Positions 26,758-39,100 of a stretch of 64,000 nt of DNA are shown here, in pieces. Position numbers and translations under genes: made by a program. Position 1 is the stretch's first letter. Each line of letters opens with the position of its first letter. Origin of the DNA: Synchiropus splendidus (taxonomy: Eukaryota; Chordata; Actinopteri; Syngnathiformes; Callionymidae); contig NC_071347.1 of the NCBI RefSeq assembly GCF_027744825.2, positions 15,728,501 through 15,792,500 on the forward strand, read 5' to 3'. Under the pieces are notes generated by a model. It was given only the letters and a program-made list of their open reading frames with translations. It was not told the origin of the DNA and ran no database searches.

Positions 26758-29700
26758 AGGTAAAAGTAATGGTGTTTTTTTTCTTCTTCCAACCATTTAA
26801 TGAAAACCCTTGAGCCATGAAATGTTTGGTAATTGCTGCACATCTTCTTATTTCCAACAGGTAATATACAGCAATTTATATCCACATTAAAAGTCAGTGA
26901 GACGACATAATTAGGCCCTGCAGCGCTAAAATGATGAATGCTGCAGGTGAAATTAGCACAAAATGGGAAGTGTGTTGTGTGGCAAAACAAGCATGTGGAC
27001 CAGAACAGAGGTTTGAGCCACAGCTGTGCCTGGAAACAGAGGCAGAAGCGTGCAATCATTTTTGATAGTGTGCCTCTCCTTTTCTAAAAATTACAATCTT
27101 GTGCCGTGGAAATAGCTTGGCTCCAGCTGGGATGTAAAGCTCATGTTTACCTGAGTACATCTGACTGCGTAAATGTGATGCATCTGAAAAATAAGACAAC
27201 TTTTCAGAGTTACTGTCGGAGTGGAGAGAGCCAGTGTTTTGTGACAGAGCGATACATCTGCAGTCAAAGGCGGTGAGGAGGCCATTTACATTGGTAATGA
27301 CAGGCACACAAAGACGTGGCGGAGGCTACTACACTCTCAAGATTTAATTTTTTTTTTTCATTTTACCCATTACTCAGATCGACACCCACTGTGTGCTCTG
27401 GGCTGCACTCCCACAGAACACCAAGGCACAAGGGGTTGCAGCAGCAATTGTGAAGCACCACTGACAGCCAAGCGTCCGCTCCTCAGAGAGAAAAGTGCTG
27501 TGAGTGAAAATGGATGGCAACACAACGAGGGAGTGGGCTCTCACAGTGCACAGCCACACAGCTCAATGTGAAGAGTGTGGCCATCATTTGAGACAAAGAA
27601 CACCCACAGTTTCAACAGACTCTGATTCATCGTTGCTGTCGTGGTACACACGCTACAGAGGAGATGTATGATAAATGGTGTCTGGGGAAGAAAAACTGAT
27701 CCTGTTCTATTAGTGGCTTCCCACAGTGACACGACCCAAACTAAATATTTGGATTTCTGCCTCCCAGATCTCAGCCCAGTTCAACCCAACACTGACAATG
27801 GTGTGTTCTCATGTGTGCGAACACCTTTCTTTGGGTAAAAACAGAAAGTGGGTCCAAATCGCCACACGAACTGGTGAAAACTTTAAGATGACTTTTTGAA
27901 TTTCTCTCTTCACTACAAGGACTACTGAAATCTTAACCTAGTGTTTAGTTATAATAAGAATCAGAAGATGGTTTCGAAGACAGACATGCTGTGGACACAA
28001 CCCTTTGGCTGCACATTCTACATAGAGCCCAGCTACAAACAGAAGTCTAATATTTTGATCAAAAGTTTAGGGTGCCATCACACTAGGGTAAACCTACCGT
28101 GCTTTACCTTAAAATCCAGATTCTATAGTCCGTGTGACAGCAGTCCAGCTGCTGTTCGGAACAGTACGCATCCTCAGAACAGTACGGTTGGATGAGGTTG
28201 TTCACAAGCAATTGTTTTAATTGAATTAATTGAATGCTAGTTTTAAAAACAGTGCAGGATTCTCCCAGGGTTTTTTTATTCAGTTTAGGGTGGTCTCTTA
28301 GGAAAACAGCAGAGCACCCCATATATCCTTAACAGCCCTTAACAGTCACTCCTCGACAACAAGGTAGCGCCGTCATTGCGAGGCTCACTTGACATGACGA
28401 CATATTGACAAAAACAATGGAATACGCCCCAAAATCTTGGTGAACGGGGTCAAAATCCCATCATAAGAGACCCATTTGATGCTAAGGACTTGGCAAGAAC
28501 AATGCATTTTTTTCATATGCACCACATTGTGCAAATTATTGGGAATGGTGTCTCACCAGGGCTGAAATTAATCGCAATTTATTTTGAAGACATTGTAATT
28601 TATGATTCAAAATGATTTTATTTTTGTGGTGGGGCAGAGGAGGTGGGTTGTTTTCTGCAACATTCACTGAACACAAGCAGTAGGTCATTCTACGAAGAAC
28701 ATAGTCTAATACAATCAACATTTCCCTGAGAGCCAGGCTTATATGTGTTAACAAAATGCGATGAATTGATGTAAGCATTGATATGAATGACACATTTATT
28801 TGACTATTGAACTATAAAAAGAAACATCACTGTGCAATATTGACTTCAAGGCTTTTAAACATGTCGTCTAGTTATCATTCATTTAAATCAAATCACAGAA
28901 AGGAAGAAAGCACCTCAATATATGACAACAGAGAAATTATCAAACAGTCCAGATATTCTTCGACTGCTTGGTCGTCAGACAGTGCTGTCACTGCGTAAGT
29001 CACAGCGCTGCACCTCTGTAACTGGTGGACTGGGTTGGCAGAATATTCTGCCCCTCAGCTCAGCAGCACGCAAATCACAGCCTTTGCGTTTTGAAAATCG
29101 CACCCTCCCTGCAATGTCGACTCCAATCGCAAAAATCGTCCAGGCCTATGTAACACTGATTCATAAACAGCATGTATCGTTCAAGTCAGGAGGGCTACTG
29201 ATCATTTTCAGGTGTAATATGGACACTAAGGGCCCCAGGTGTCAAACCTTTTCGACATTAAATGGGTCTATTTTGGAAGTCAGCTAGTCAGCTTCTATCA
29301 GGAAAAAGAAGGTTAAGTTGCTGCTGAAACTTTTACCCCAGTGACACCACAGTGTATTTGAATGGGCTGACTCCATAAATTATCACGTGTATTATCAGAA
29401 AAAAGATTTAAAAAGCACATCATACAATTTCCATTCGATACATTACCTGCAGCTTTTTATTCAGCAAGGTGCAGACAATGCATTGGGTCTTGATTCCTCG
29501 CATTTTACGGCCCAAACGACAGAGGCCAAACTAGGACAAGGTTATCTTTAAAATCATGCAGGCCGTCAACCATCTCAATACAAGTCCACGGCGGCCTTTT
29601 CGAGGAAAATTAAACAGCTGTGCTAATAAACCCTGGTAGGCGAAAGGAGAAAACAAACCGTCTTGTTTTGCTTTAACAGGCAAACAAATGGTTTGCTAAC

Positions 29701-29827
29701 AAGATGTGTCTCTTTCACCATCTTGGCCACGTTAAAGGAACCTCATCCAATTATATCCTCTAAATAAAGCACCATCTACTCATGCGGCAAACCAAATTCA
29801 TTTATAAAATAGGACAGTGGTAGTAAA

Positions 29828-30015
29828 ATAGCAGCGCAGCGTGATTAGTGCTACAACCTCACAGCGAGAAAGTCCTTTTGCGTAACAGTGTGGGTTTACT
29901 TGGGCTCTATTCTAAATTGTAGGCATAAGTGTGAGGGGCTGTTTGTGCGCGACTCATGGTCAACCTGTCCAGCTTTTTGCTTGACTACAGGCGGGACTGG
30001 CCACAAGACCGGTAA
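29828..30015 (+). mobile_element. SINE-like repeat
   Basis: The order of phrases is gcagcgtgattagtgctaca, then acctcacagcgagaaagtcc, then tgggtttacttgggctctat, then gtgtgaggggctgtttgtgc, then gtcaacctgtccag. This is the standard order in a common teleost repeat in which a B-box-like head is joined to a LINE-like tail ending in gactgg-cgacctgtccag. Diverged but recognisable throughout. Confidence 0.65.
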
Positions 30016-30556
30016 CTCTTCCAATCTTTCACTGGGTCTATCTGATGTAGGGGCTTTTTAAACTGTCTTTAATATATAACATAACCATCCATTTATTCAT
30101 GATGAACAGATGTACAGTCCTTTATAAGAAAAACAAACTGCTGCTCATGAAAATAAGTGTCAGTGGGTCTTGAGTTAAAAGGAACAACAAGAGAGGAACA
30201 GTAAATAGTCCATAACGGGATCACAACTAGTATTTCCCAGCTACCTAGGGTGAGGGGCGGGGGACACTCTGAACATGTCCAGCATGGCACGCAGACTGAC
30301 AAGCATTCCCACATTCCAAGCTCGGCACTATGGATGGAAATCCGATGGACAGTTCAAAAATATTACAAATGAAACAAAAGAAAACTTATTTAAAAGAAGA
30401 CATTTGAAGAAATGTGAAAGGGGTGAACTTCTAAAGCGAATTATGGACTAAATAAAACTCTGGTAAGATTGAAGTAACGTTAATTGAGTGGTTTAGTTAT
30501 TATTTATCCCCGACAAACAAGACTCGAACATTGTAAATACCACATCCAACTCGTAC

Positions 30557-31060
30557 CTGTCACACGCGAAGAGGACCACATGCCTCCTCCTCATCCTCTT
30601 CTCCCTCAGGGCGGCGACTATCCTTCCTCCAGATGCTCAACTTTAAATCGCTCCTCAGTGTCCACGGTTGAATTCAGGACGCACAGACCAGACTATCCGC
30701 ATCGTGAAAAAGTGCCCGCTCGGAGTCTCAGAATCCAACTTTCAACCCGCACCATGCTTTATTCATTCCTGTTAACTTCACGCAGCGGTGTCTGGGCTTC
30801 CTTTCCTCTTCAGGCAGCGCCGCTCGTCAAGGTTTGAGAGCCGGCGAGAGCACGTTGTTGCGAGGGCTCGGCGGCGGAGTGAGGATGGAGCAGGTGTGGA
30901 GTGCGGAGGACGCGCTCATCCCGCCAGGATTGGAAGAAAATGACAACAAACTGCCACGAAGCTCTTTGTCCAGGAAATACGTCACGTTCGGAGCCGGCTG
31001 GAGCGTAGTGTGGGCTCGATATGTGTTGCTGAGGCTCGTCAGTGGGGCGGGGCTCAAACT
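30557..31060 (-). promoter_or_regulatory. CpG-rich segment, probable furin promoter and 5' UTR exon
   Basis: In an otherwise AT-rich neighbourhood this segment is rich in G, C and CpG (for example gaggctcgtcagtggggcgg on the plus strand). On the minus strand it contains a plausible splice donor, ACAG followed by GTACGAG, with the exon edge at 30557. A GC-rich non-coding first exon here, spliced over about 16 kb to the coding exon at 14637, would fit the furin gene structure. Open frames exist on both strands but neither encodes a recognisable protein. Alternatively it is an unrelated CpG island, or one shared with accs, whose start lies about 1.3-1.9 kb to the right. Confidence 0.5.
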
Positions 31061-31069
31061 CCCATTATC

Positions 31070-32120
31070 CCGAGCAAAAAATAAAAATAACATAAAAATC
31101 CCAATAATTATATCATTTGTGTCAAACAAACAGGCTACATTCTAATTGTGTCGAATACGACGGTGTTGTAAAGTAAATAAAAATAACACGGGGGTATATT
31201 CCTGTTACATCTGCCATGCTTTCCTTTGTTCTTCCTGGTTGCAGATTTCATTTTCCCCTCACAGAAGCCGTTACTAAAATGAAAATTACCAAATAATACT
31301 GCAAATGATTTCTTCAATTGTGCTCATACGTGAGTTCTCCGATCTATACATGGGGGCTGATGCGGACTGACCTCCTGTCCAGGGCGTCCCCTGACTCCCA
31401 CCCCACCTGAATAATAATAATAATAGAATAGATAAACAACTAACATTCATATGAATTAGATATATTAATATGGCATTTATTCTCCGATTGTATTGTAATT
31501 TCCACTATTAATATAATAAGAGCTACTTGTCTTTTTACCTGGCGTCCTTTCGCAGTTTTGTATGTTGTTGCTTATGTGTTTTAGAACTGCTTTTACATGC
31601 AGATGAGCCCAAGACAACTTTCCACCTTGGTGCTCAATAAAGATCTATTCTAATTTATTGAATTCTATAGCACAATAGAATGGATAGTATTTTTTTTAAA
31701 AGTTTCTACATGTAGAGTGAGGTAATCCATTACAGTTACGATAAATAAATAAATATCATATAAATAAATATATAAATCATGGGGTTTTTTTTTTTCATAT
31801 AAATTGGACTTAAGATACAATACTTCTTGAATACATTTAATATATTTCCCTTTTCCTTCTCAATAAATACAGTTGCCGTTGATGTCCTCTCTGTATCTTA
31901 ATTATTTTTAATTCTAAGTGAACGTGCCACCACAATCTTAAAACAGGATTATCGATGACTTTAAATTGAGTGTCCTTCACTTTTCTGTTAATTTTCAAAA
32001 AAGTTGTATTTTTTGTTTTGACAAATTGTTATTGTTGTTGGACAATAGAACGTCAATGAAATTATAATCTCGTAATAATTATTGTTGCTGACCAAAAAAA
32101 AGTCCAGCGGTGCAGCTGTG
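31070..32120. other. AT-rich spacer between furin and accs promoters
   Basis: No gene is seen. The stretch is very AT-rich with short runs of ataaata and a T-run, consistent with ordinary intergenic DNA between two divergently transcribed genes. Confidence 0.6.
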
Positions 32121-32440
32121 TTTGACCGCCATCTTCTGGATGCTTTGACTAGTTGCATAAAGATGTAATATTTTTAGTGTACAGTGGTGGCGCTAAAACA
32201 TTCCTTTGCGTTGGCTCGCATGGTTGTGTTCCGTTATAGCCGGGCTGCTTGTTAGCACGGGACAAAGTTATCCCGGAATAAGGACAACACGCATGTGCAG
32301 TAAACCCGGATGTTGATAGACTACGTCTCTATTACCTCTTTGTTAAGTTTATGCTGCTCCTGTGAGGAATAAATATCACAGTTCATCGCCCTTTGGATGA
32401 ATTACTGTTGTCAAAACAGGTCCGTGTGTCACATACCAAC
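32121..32440 (+). promoter_or_regulatory. probable accs promoter region
   Basis: About 100-400 bases upstream of the accs start codon lie a YY1-like motif (ccgccatcttc, near 32127) and an NRF1-like cacgcatgtgcag near 32288. Both are frequent in TATA-less vertebrate promoters. The first exon probably begins in this interval. A possible acceptor (catttcag, ending 32515) just before the start codon allows an upstream 5' UTR exon. Transcription start is inferred, not seen. Confidence 0.45.
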
Positions 32441-32536
32441 ACCTGAATGGTTGTTTTGTGTTTTGTCTCAGACTGTGTTTGTGGTATAAAGTTGCCTTGT
32501 CACGATGCATTTCAGATCCCGTCAGAACTTGTCACG

Positions 32537-33146
32537 ATGATCAGGAGAAGCGAGCGAGGCAGCAACTGGACCGACCCGGAGATAGTGGAGCTGCTCCAGC
32601 TGTGGTCCGACGAGCTGGTCCAGATGGAACTGGAGAGCTCACCCCGGAACCAGCGCGTGTTTGACCGCATCTCGCAGATCCTGAGCGAGAAGGGCATCTA
32701 CCGCACAGGTGACCAGTGCCGGGAGAAGATCAAGAAGATGAAGCTGGAGTACAGGCGAATCAAAGACAACCACAAAATGCGACCGTGGAAGTTTTACGAC
32801 GTGCTGGACCGGGTGTTGTCCAACCGACCCTCCGTGTCCTACTCCACCCTGGCGGGAGCTGTCATCGCTCAGCAGGTGTTTCAGAGTCCAGGTGAGGGCG
32901 AGTGCCCGGCTCAAGGGGGGTCAGCTGGTTCATTCGGGCCAGCTTCTGTTGGAGGGTTCCTGTTTGGACACCCGCCTAAAAGCGAGGATCAGTTCGAGAT
33001 CAAGTGTGAGGATATTGAGGAGAGCATGGTGAACTCTGGGGTTGATCCCTCAGAGATGTACTATGGTTCTGGAGATGAGCTGAGGATGGAAACAGAAGGA
33101 CACTCAGATGAGCCCGAAGAGTATGAGGACACTGTGCCCACTTCAG
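32537..33146 (+). CDS. accs: accs exon 1: Myb/SANT-like DNA-binding module
   Basis: The module follows the Myb_DNA-bind_4 pattern: WTDPEIVELLQLW, then RVFDRISQILSEKG, then RTGDQCREKIKKMK, then WKFYDVLDRVL. Tryptophans and the QC-EKIK helix typical of the third helix are intact. This family includes many vertebrate genes derived from the Myb-like protein of PIF/Harbinger transposons. After it comes an acidic linker with EIKCEDIEE and DEPEEYED. The ATG at 32537 is preferred because it opens directly onto the conserved module. An upstream in-frame ATG at 32447 would add 30 residues but crosses a probable splice acceptor. A donor-like gtgagg at 32892 is ignored because the frame stays open to the better-fitting donor at 33147. 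Confidence 0.88.
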
Positions 33147-36100
33147 GTAACGGTAACCATTTCATAAATATTGTTTGGGATTTCCTAACTGTGCCTCATG
33201 TGCTTAGATGTTGTCGACACCTCTGGCTCCCTGTCCAGCAGCAAGCTGCAACATAACGCACCTAAAGCAGATCATGACGGGAGTGTAAGAGAAAGAAAGC
33301 GTCCCCACGCGAGCAAAGTGAAACGGAGCCTTGCAGGAGATTGCTGTGGAAGCCAAGGTCGCCTGGATAAAGCCCTGGTCCGGTTCATGCACTGGCAGCA
33401 GTTGGCTGACAGTCGACTCCTCGCCCTGGAAGAGGCCCGTCTGGAAAGGGAGCTGCAGGCTGAGGAGAGGAGGGAGCAGCGGGAGGATTTGCGAGCAGAG
33501 CAGGACCGCCAGCATGAACTCCGACTGTTCAGCATGCTCGCAGGGGCATTGTGCACTGTCAAACCTGGACCTCCAACGCAGACTGACACCTCTCCGTCCT
33601 CTTTAGCCCATCCGTCAGATTCCCTGAGCGCCACTGTCTCGCCTTCTTTATCTCAATCACCCTCTCAAGCGACACAGACTGTTTTCAATTTGGAGCCAGC
33701 TAAGTCAACAGCTCCTCTGTCTGCCAAGCCAAAAGAGGTTCCCGGGCCGAGCGTGTACCTGTCTAGCCGCGGTAACACAATCAGACAGTACCGGTGTATT
33801 CTCCAGGAGGGATATGACCTGTATGAAAAGGACGCGTATCACAGCTCAGACAACCCTCAAGTGAGTTTTCTGTCACGAGGTTGTCCGTAACGGCACTGCG
33901 GCCGATGTTCCCATTTAAATAGCCATGTTTTCTCTGCCACTGTTAGGGGGTTATAAAGATGTGCACCAGTGAAAACAAACTGTGTGGGGACATTCTGCTG
34001 AAGCGGGTGAGATGCAATTGAGTTATTGTTGTGTTTGATGGGGACAGTATTTTATAATCGCTCCTCTTTGTCTCTATTCTCAGCTCACTCAGCCTGATAT
34101 GCTCCACTTTGACCCCTCAGTGATGCAGTATGGAGACTCTAAAGGACAGGCGTAGTAAGTTTAAATCGTCTTCTATAAACCTTTTTTTGTCTTCTCAAAA
34201 AGTTGTTATTCAACTTGTAAACTGTTAATGGATATTTTTATTTCTTACCTTAAATGGCAACTGCATTTAAGCACTTGTCCTCTTCCAGTTTGAGAGAGGA
34301 GGTTGCGAAGTTCCTGACTGACTATGCCTGTTCCCCAGAACCATTATCAGCTGACAATGTGAGTATCTTCAATGCTAAGTTTACATTAGCAACAAGTTGG
34401 AAACTACTTGCACTGCTTCTATCATTGCAAACATTGCAATAACCTTACGATAGCAATAATCTAATGACAGAAAATAAAAAAAATAAAATAAAAATTGGAA
34501 GGTGTGGATGCTGTGGACCACAGTTTGTGTAGATCTAGTAAGAAAAGCACACAGAGGGTGCAGTCTGCCGCCAAGCAGCTCATTTTCATTGAGTTCTGTT
34601 CGCCCATATCTTTTTTATCAACATCATTTGATACTTTTTATTTTTGGAATTTTAAATATTGCCATTACGCAAGTTAACCAGGTGTCAGCTGAAACAAACA
34701 GATGCGGCAGTAAATAATTTGGAAAATATACTATAAAGGGCTGTAAAAAGACCTGATGCTTTTGTCAGTCCATTTAATGTCTTTGTGCTAATTATGCACT
34801 ATTTAACTTCTGTTACATTTCTCGGCTGCTTATTTACCGAAGTAATGGTCTTAGTTATTGACTGCATTTCAATCATATTTGTCTACCCTCCTGTTTGTGC
34901 TGTAATTAGGTCCTCCATTTTTGTGTGTCCTTTCAGGTGGTGGTGATGAACGGCTGCACTTCAGTCTTCTCCTGTTTGGCAGCAGTGATTTGTGACCCAA
35001 AAGGTGCGGCCAAATTCCTTGAACATTCCCTTCAGTTATTAAATCACTAAGCAACACAGCAGTCATTGAGCTTATATTATGAGTGACAGGTTTCAAAGTT
35101 ATTATCCACATAACTGTGCCGTTATAGTGCTACGGGCAGCACTTGCCACACTTTTTTTGGGAACATGCATCAAAGGTTTTTGATGTTCCTAATGCTGTTC
35201 TTAAGTTTTCTTAAATTGCCATATAATAATAAAGTAATATCACCTTGTTGCTATTCTGTGCCAAATGTAAACTTACTTCCTTGGAAGAGGATGAAGAGTT
35301 TGAAGGAAAGATTTGATCTGTTCCCAAGATTTATAAATGCTTAAGATATAATGAGTGGATAAGATACAATGAACTGAAGTATGTTTATGTAAAACCAGAT
35401 TTTAAAGCGCGTGATCGAGAACCTATAAATCACATTAAAAGTTTCAGAGGTCTGTTTATGAGGTCAAGGCGAAGGCCATTGGGAGGAAACTGGAGTTTAT
35501 GTCACTCTTGTTAGTAGTCGTAGGCTGATCTTTTTCATTCAGTAGGTGGTGCTCTTGGCTTATAAATATGACCTTTCATTGAGCTATTATTCAATGCTCA
35601 TAGAGTGCCCCCTAGCGGCTTCTGAAAATAAGGGCAGTTTGTAAATGCATTGAAGCTTGAAGCTCAGGTTTCAGGTTGTAATTTCTTCTGTAGATGGCTT
35701 CCTCATTCCCACGCCCTTCTACAACTACATAGCAGATGATGTGTCTCTTTACAGTCACGTCAAACTGTTTCACGTTCCTCTTGATTGTGAGGTAAGAAAA
35801 TACAATCACTCTGAAATGTTCATCCTTCCATGACTGGTGTATATGACTTGAATTAAATGCCAGTAAATCAGTGCGATCTGAAGTCCTGCTCGTGGATTAA
35901 TGTTTAATGTGTGGCTTGTGTTTACTCTCAGGTTGATGGTGAAGATAATAAACCCTTCCGCCTCACAGTAGACAGACTTGAGGAAGGTCTGAAAAAGGCA
36001 AAGAAAGAGGCAAGTTCTTATTGACATAAACCGCAACACATAAAGAAAACTCAATTTTTACTTTTCATTCCTGACAAAACATTCAGTTTCAGGTGTAGAT

Positions 36101-39100
36101 GTTCCTCTGTATGATGTTGTGGCTGTGATCAAGGTCGGCCACTCTGCATTGATAAAGTTTGTCCTGTACAAAGTACATTGTCAAGCTTGTGCACGTGGAC
36201 ACACACATAAACATGACATTTAACAAAGGAATGATAAATCAGACTGACATTTTGAGAAAAGATGTGAAAAGAAAACATTATAATGAGGCAGGTTTATAGT
36301 GTTTTCCTTTTGTACTGTCCAAATTGTGCGGTATTCCTCCCCATTATCGTGACAGACAAAGGTAAACAAATGCCTTTTCGTTCTCTTCACAACAAAAGGA
36401 AAAGGTGGTTAATGGTCTTCTGCTCAGTCCTTTCTTTTTCCTGGCTTAGCAGTGTTGTTGTTGAGACCACCTACTTTGAGACCAAATTCAATACAGAATA
36501 CACATAGACCGTTTATTTCTTACTGTTAAGAAAACGTTTCTTTCTAAATAAATCAGGACAAAATGCTGTCATTGAGACAAACTTGTAGATCGTTTTGTTT
36601 TTGTTCAGTTTGGTCTTGGTCCCTCACAGGTCGTGGTCTTATCGACTCTGTCTTAAGTTCGGTGGTCTCCACAACAACACCAGAGCTCAGTGATGTATTT
36701 CTTAAGTCCAACATAGCATCAACATAGTTGAGATGAAACTTAATGTTGAATTGTCTTCCTCTCAGGGAGTGGTCATCCGCGGTGTCATATTAATGAACCC
36801 TCATAATCCACTTGCGGAGATCTACACCCCAGAGGAGATGAATGGCTTCTTGGAGTTCGCCAAAAGGTGAGATGCATGTCTCCTTTCTCTTTCTTTTGGG
36901 CTGAACGTGGCAAAACATATCAGTAAGAGAGAGCCCTCTACTGCATAACTGTGAGAAGAACACAGTATTGAGGCTGAAAGGCTGTGTCTGGGTCTGAACC
37001 TAGAAACTGAGAACACACTCCTAAGAGTATAATTCAATTCAAAACCACCCCACAGGCCATGATTTTATATATTTTGATTTGATTATTTAAATATTTTTAA
37101 ATATTCTCTGCTTTAGGAATGAGCTTCACGCCATAGTGGATGAGATCTACATGCTGTCCATCTTTGATGAATGCGTAACATTCCACAGCGTCCTCAGTCG
37201 GGAGAGGTAACGTGTCCAACTAGCCGTGCCGTGATTATGCTATTAAGCTGCCCGTCAACCTCTGAAGTTGTGACATAATTCCAGATTGCCTGACCCACAA
37301 AGGACCCATATATTGTGGGGTTTGAGCAAGGTACTGGGCTTCACTTTCACTTCTTATATCACCGCTGACAGAACCGTAAAACTTCATCTTCCTGTAGTGG
37401 TGCTGCGGCCTCTACTGTAGTAGCTCTCCCTCTCACTTGATCCTGTCTTTCCCAGGACTTTGCCCTGTCAGGGATTCGAATAGGCGCTCTGTACTCCAAG
37501 AATAGAGATCTTGTGGATGCCGTGGCCAAGCTCGGAGTCTTTCATTCCATCCCTGGAGCCACCCAGAGGCAGATGGCACGTCTTCTCCATGACAGAGGTG
37601 GAAATCCAGCCGTCAAATATTTATTAATGTTGTCAGATACGGGGAATTCATCATCATGAGGCTAATACAATTAACCGTCCGGGCATAAAGCAAGCCATTA
37701 TGAACGCTTGAGGTATGGTGAATGCCGCTAAAGGACTAGGAAAGGGCTGAACAATGGATCATAATTGCTAATTATTCCGGATGAAAGCTCTCGCTCCGTT
37801 CAGAAAAGCTCCTCAGAGTGCTCCTCTCACTTCTTTAGCGTTTCCTCGTTTGACAGGAGCGCAGCATGTGACACTGGCATAAGGACTTTCATGTGAGAGC
37901 GTTTGATTTTACACGTATTCTCTTTAATCTGTCATGTTCCAGCGTGGATCAATGAGGAGTTCTTGCCTGAGAACCGTCGCCGACTGAAAGCCGCTCACCG
38001 CTACCTGACAGGAGAGCTGCAAAGTTTGGGGATCCCGTACCTGAACAGGCCTGCGACACTGTACATTTGGGCCGACCTCAGGAAGGTAGCACATGATACC
38101 AGTAATGGTCGTTTGATTTAGAGAACGTGATCCACCTAAGCAACGTCTGTGTGTGTCACCAGTACCTCGCAAAACCTACCTTTGAAGAAGAGTTGTCAGT
38201 ATGGAGGGGTTTTCTTCGACACAAGGTGGTACTGACCTGTGGGCAGGTGTTCAGCTGCTCCACACCCGGCTGGTTCCGAATCGTCTTTGCGGATTCAATG
38301 AGTATTTTGGAACAAGGTGAGTACAAACACATTAGTGTACACCATCTGGTCATGTTACAGAACTTGTATATATTTCAAAAAATGCTGATCAAGTGAAATA
38401 CATGTCCTTAAAGAATGTGTAATGAATAGACAAGTCTGTCTCAGTAAAACGTATTTTGCTGATTTGTGACGCTGACCTCATATACCAGGTGGAAACCCTG
38501 GAATGTAGATGGCAGTTCCTTTTCTCACTCCATTCATGGTCACTGATGAATGTTGCATCTGATCCTTACAACAAAGGTTCCTGAAGTGGTCTGCAATCAC
38601 AGGGACCAAAACATTTATTTACTACCTTGAAATGCAGACATGTATCTTGTATTTCATGTGTACGTGAAGCATGACAGAACATGTGTTCCCTCTTCAAACT
38701 AAGCTTGTTTGTGTCACGACAAAACGACTATTTTTTAGCAGGAAATAAATGACTCCAAGTTTGTTAAACACATGCTGAGGGACGATGCACAATAGCAGAG
38801 GGCTTATATAGGGGCTACACCAAACCCCAGTTGGGCGGAGCGTATGCTGTATGAAAGATCATATAAGGGATTGAACCAACAGCGGAGTCTGTTAGAGGGT
38901 TTCACATGTACTCATAGAACTGGAGTTACATCCAGGTCACTAAATATTCCTTTAGACTGCATTTGATATGGATATAGATATGTCATCTTCAGGGTTGTTG
39001 ATAGCTATAAAGTCATGATTATGTCCTTTTCATTTTGTTTATATTCATGGTTAATCCCACAACTGAGAAAGTGACAGCAGTTCCACACAAACATCACTAT

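Larger units (their letters stand above)
14660..30550. other. long non-coding stretch, probably furin intron 1
   Basis: No convincing exon was recognised here on either strand. If the CpG-rich segment at 30.56-31.06 kb is the 5' exon of furin, this is its roughly 16-kb first intron. It contains LINE debris near 16.06-16.26 kb, a decayed DNA transposon near 17.5 kb, a hAT-like segment near 21.95 kb, a duplicated 400-bp block at 23.8 and 26.3 kb, a LINE/SINE tail near 25.4 kb and a SINE near 29.85 kb. A moderately CpG-rich stretch at 23.08-23.42 kb is unexplained. The segment at 29.45-29.80 kb is low in repeats and could be regulatory, but nothing specific supports that. Confidence 0.45.

Noticed and set aside
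30484..31129. Overlapping open frames of 100-117 codons on both strands in the CpG-rich segment
   Set aside because: High GC content lowers stop codon frequency; neither translation resembles a protein. A 5' UTR or promoter is the simpler reading.
32892..32900. Possible splice donor (ccag/gtgagg) inside accs exon 1
   Set aside because: The frame stays open for another 85 codons with acidic motifs and reaches a donor at 33147 whose phase fits exon 2; use of the earlier site would need a different phase partner.
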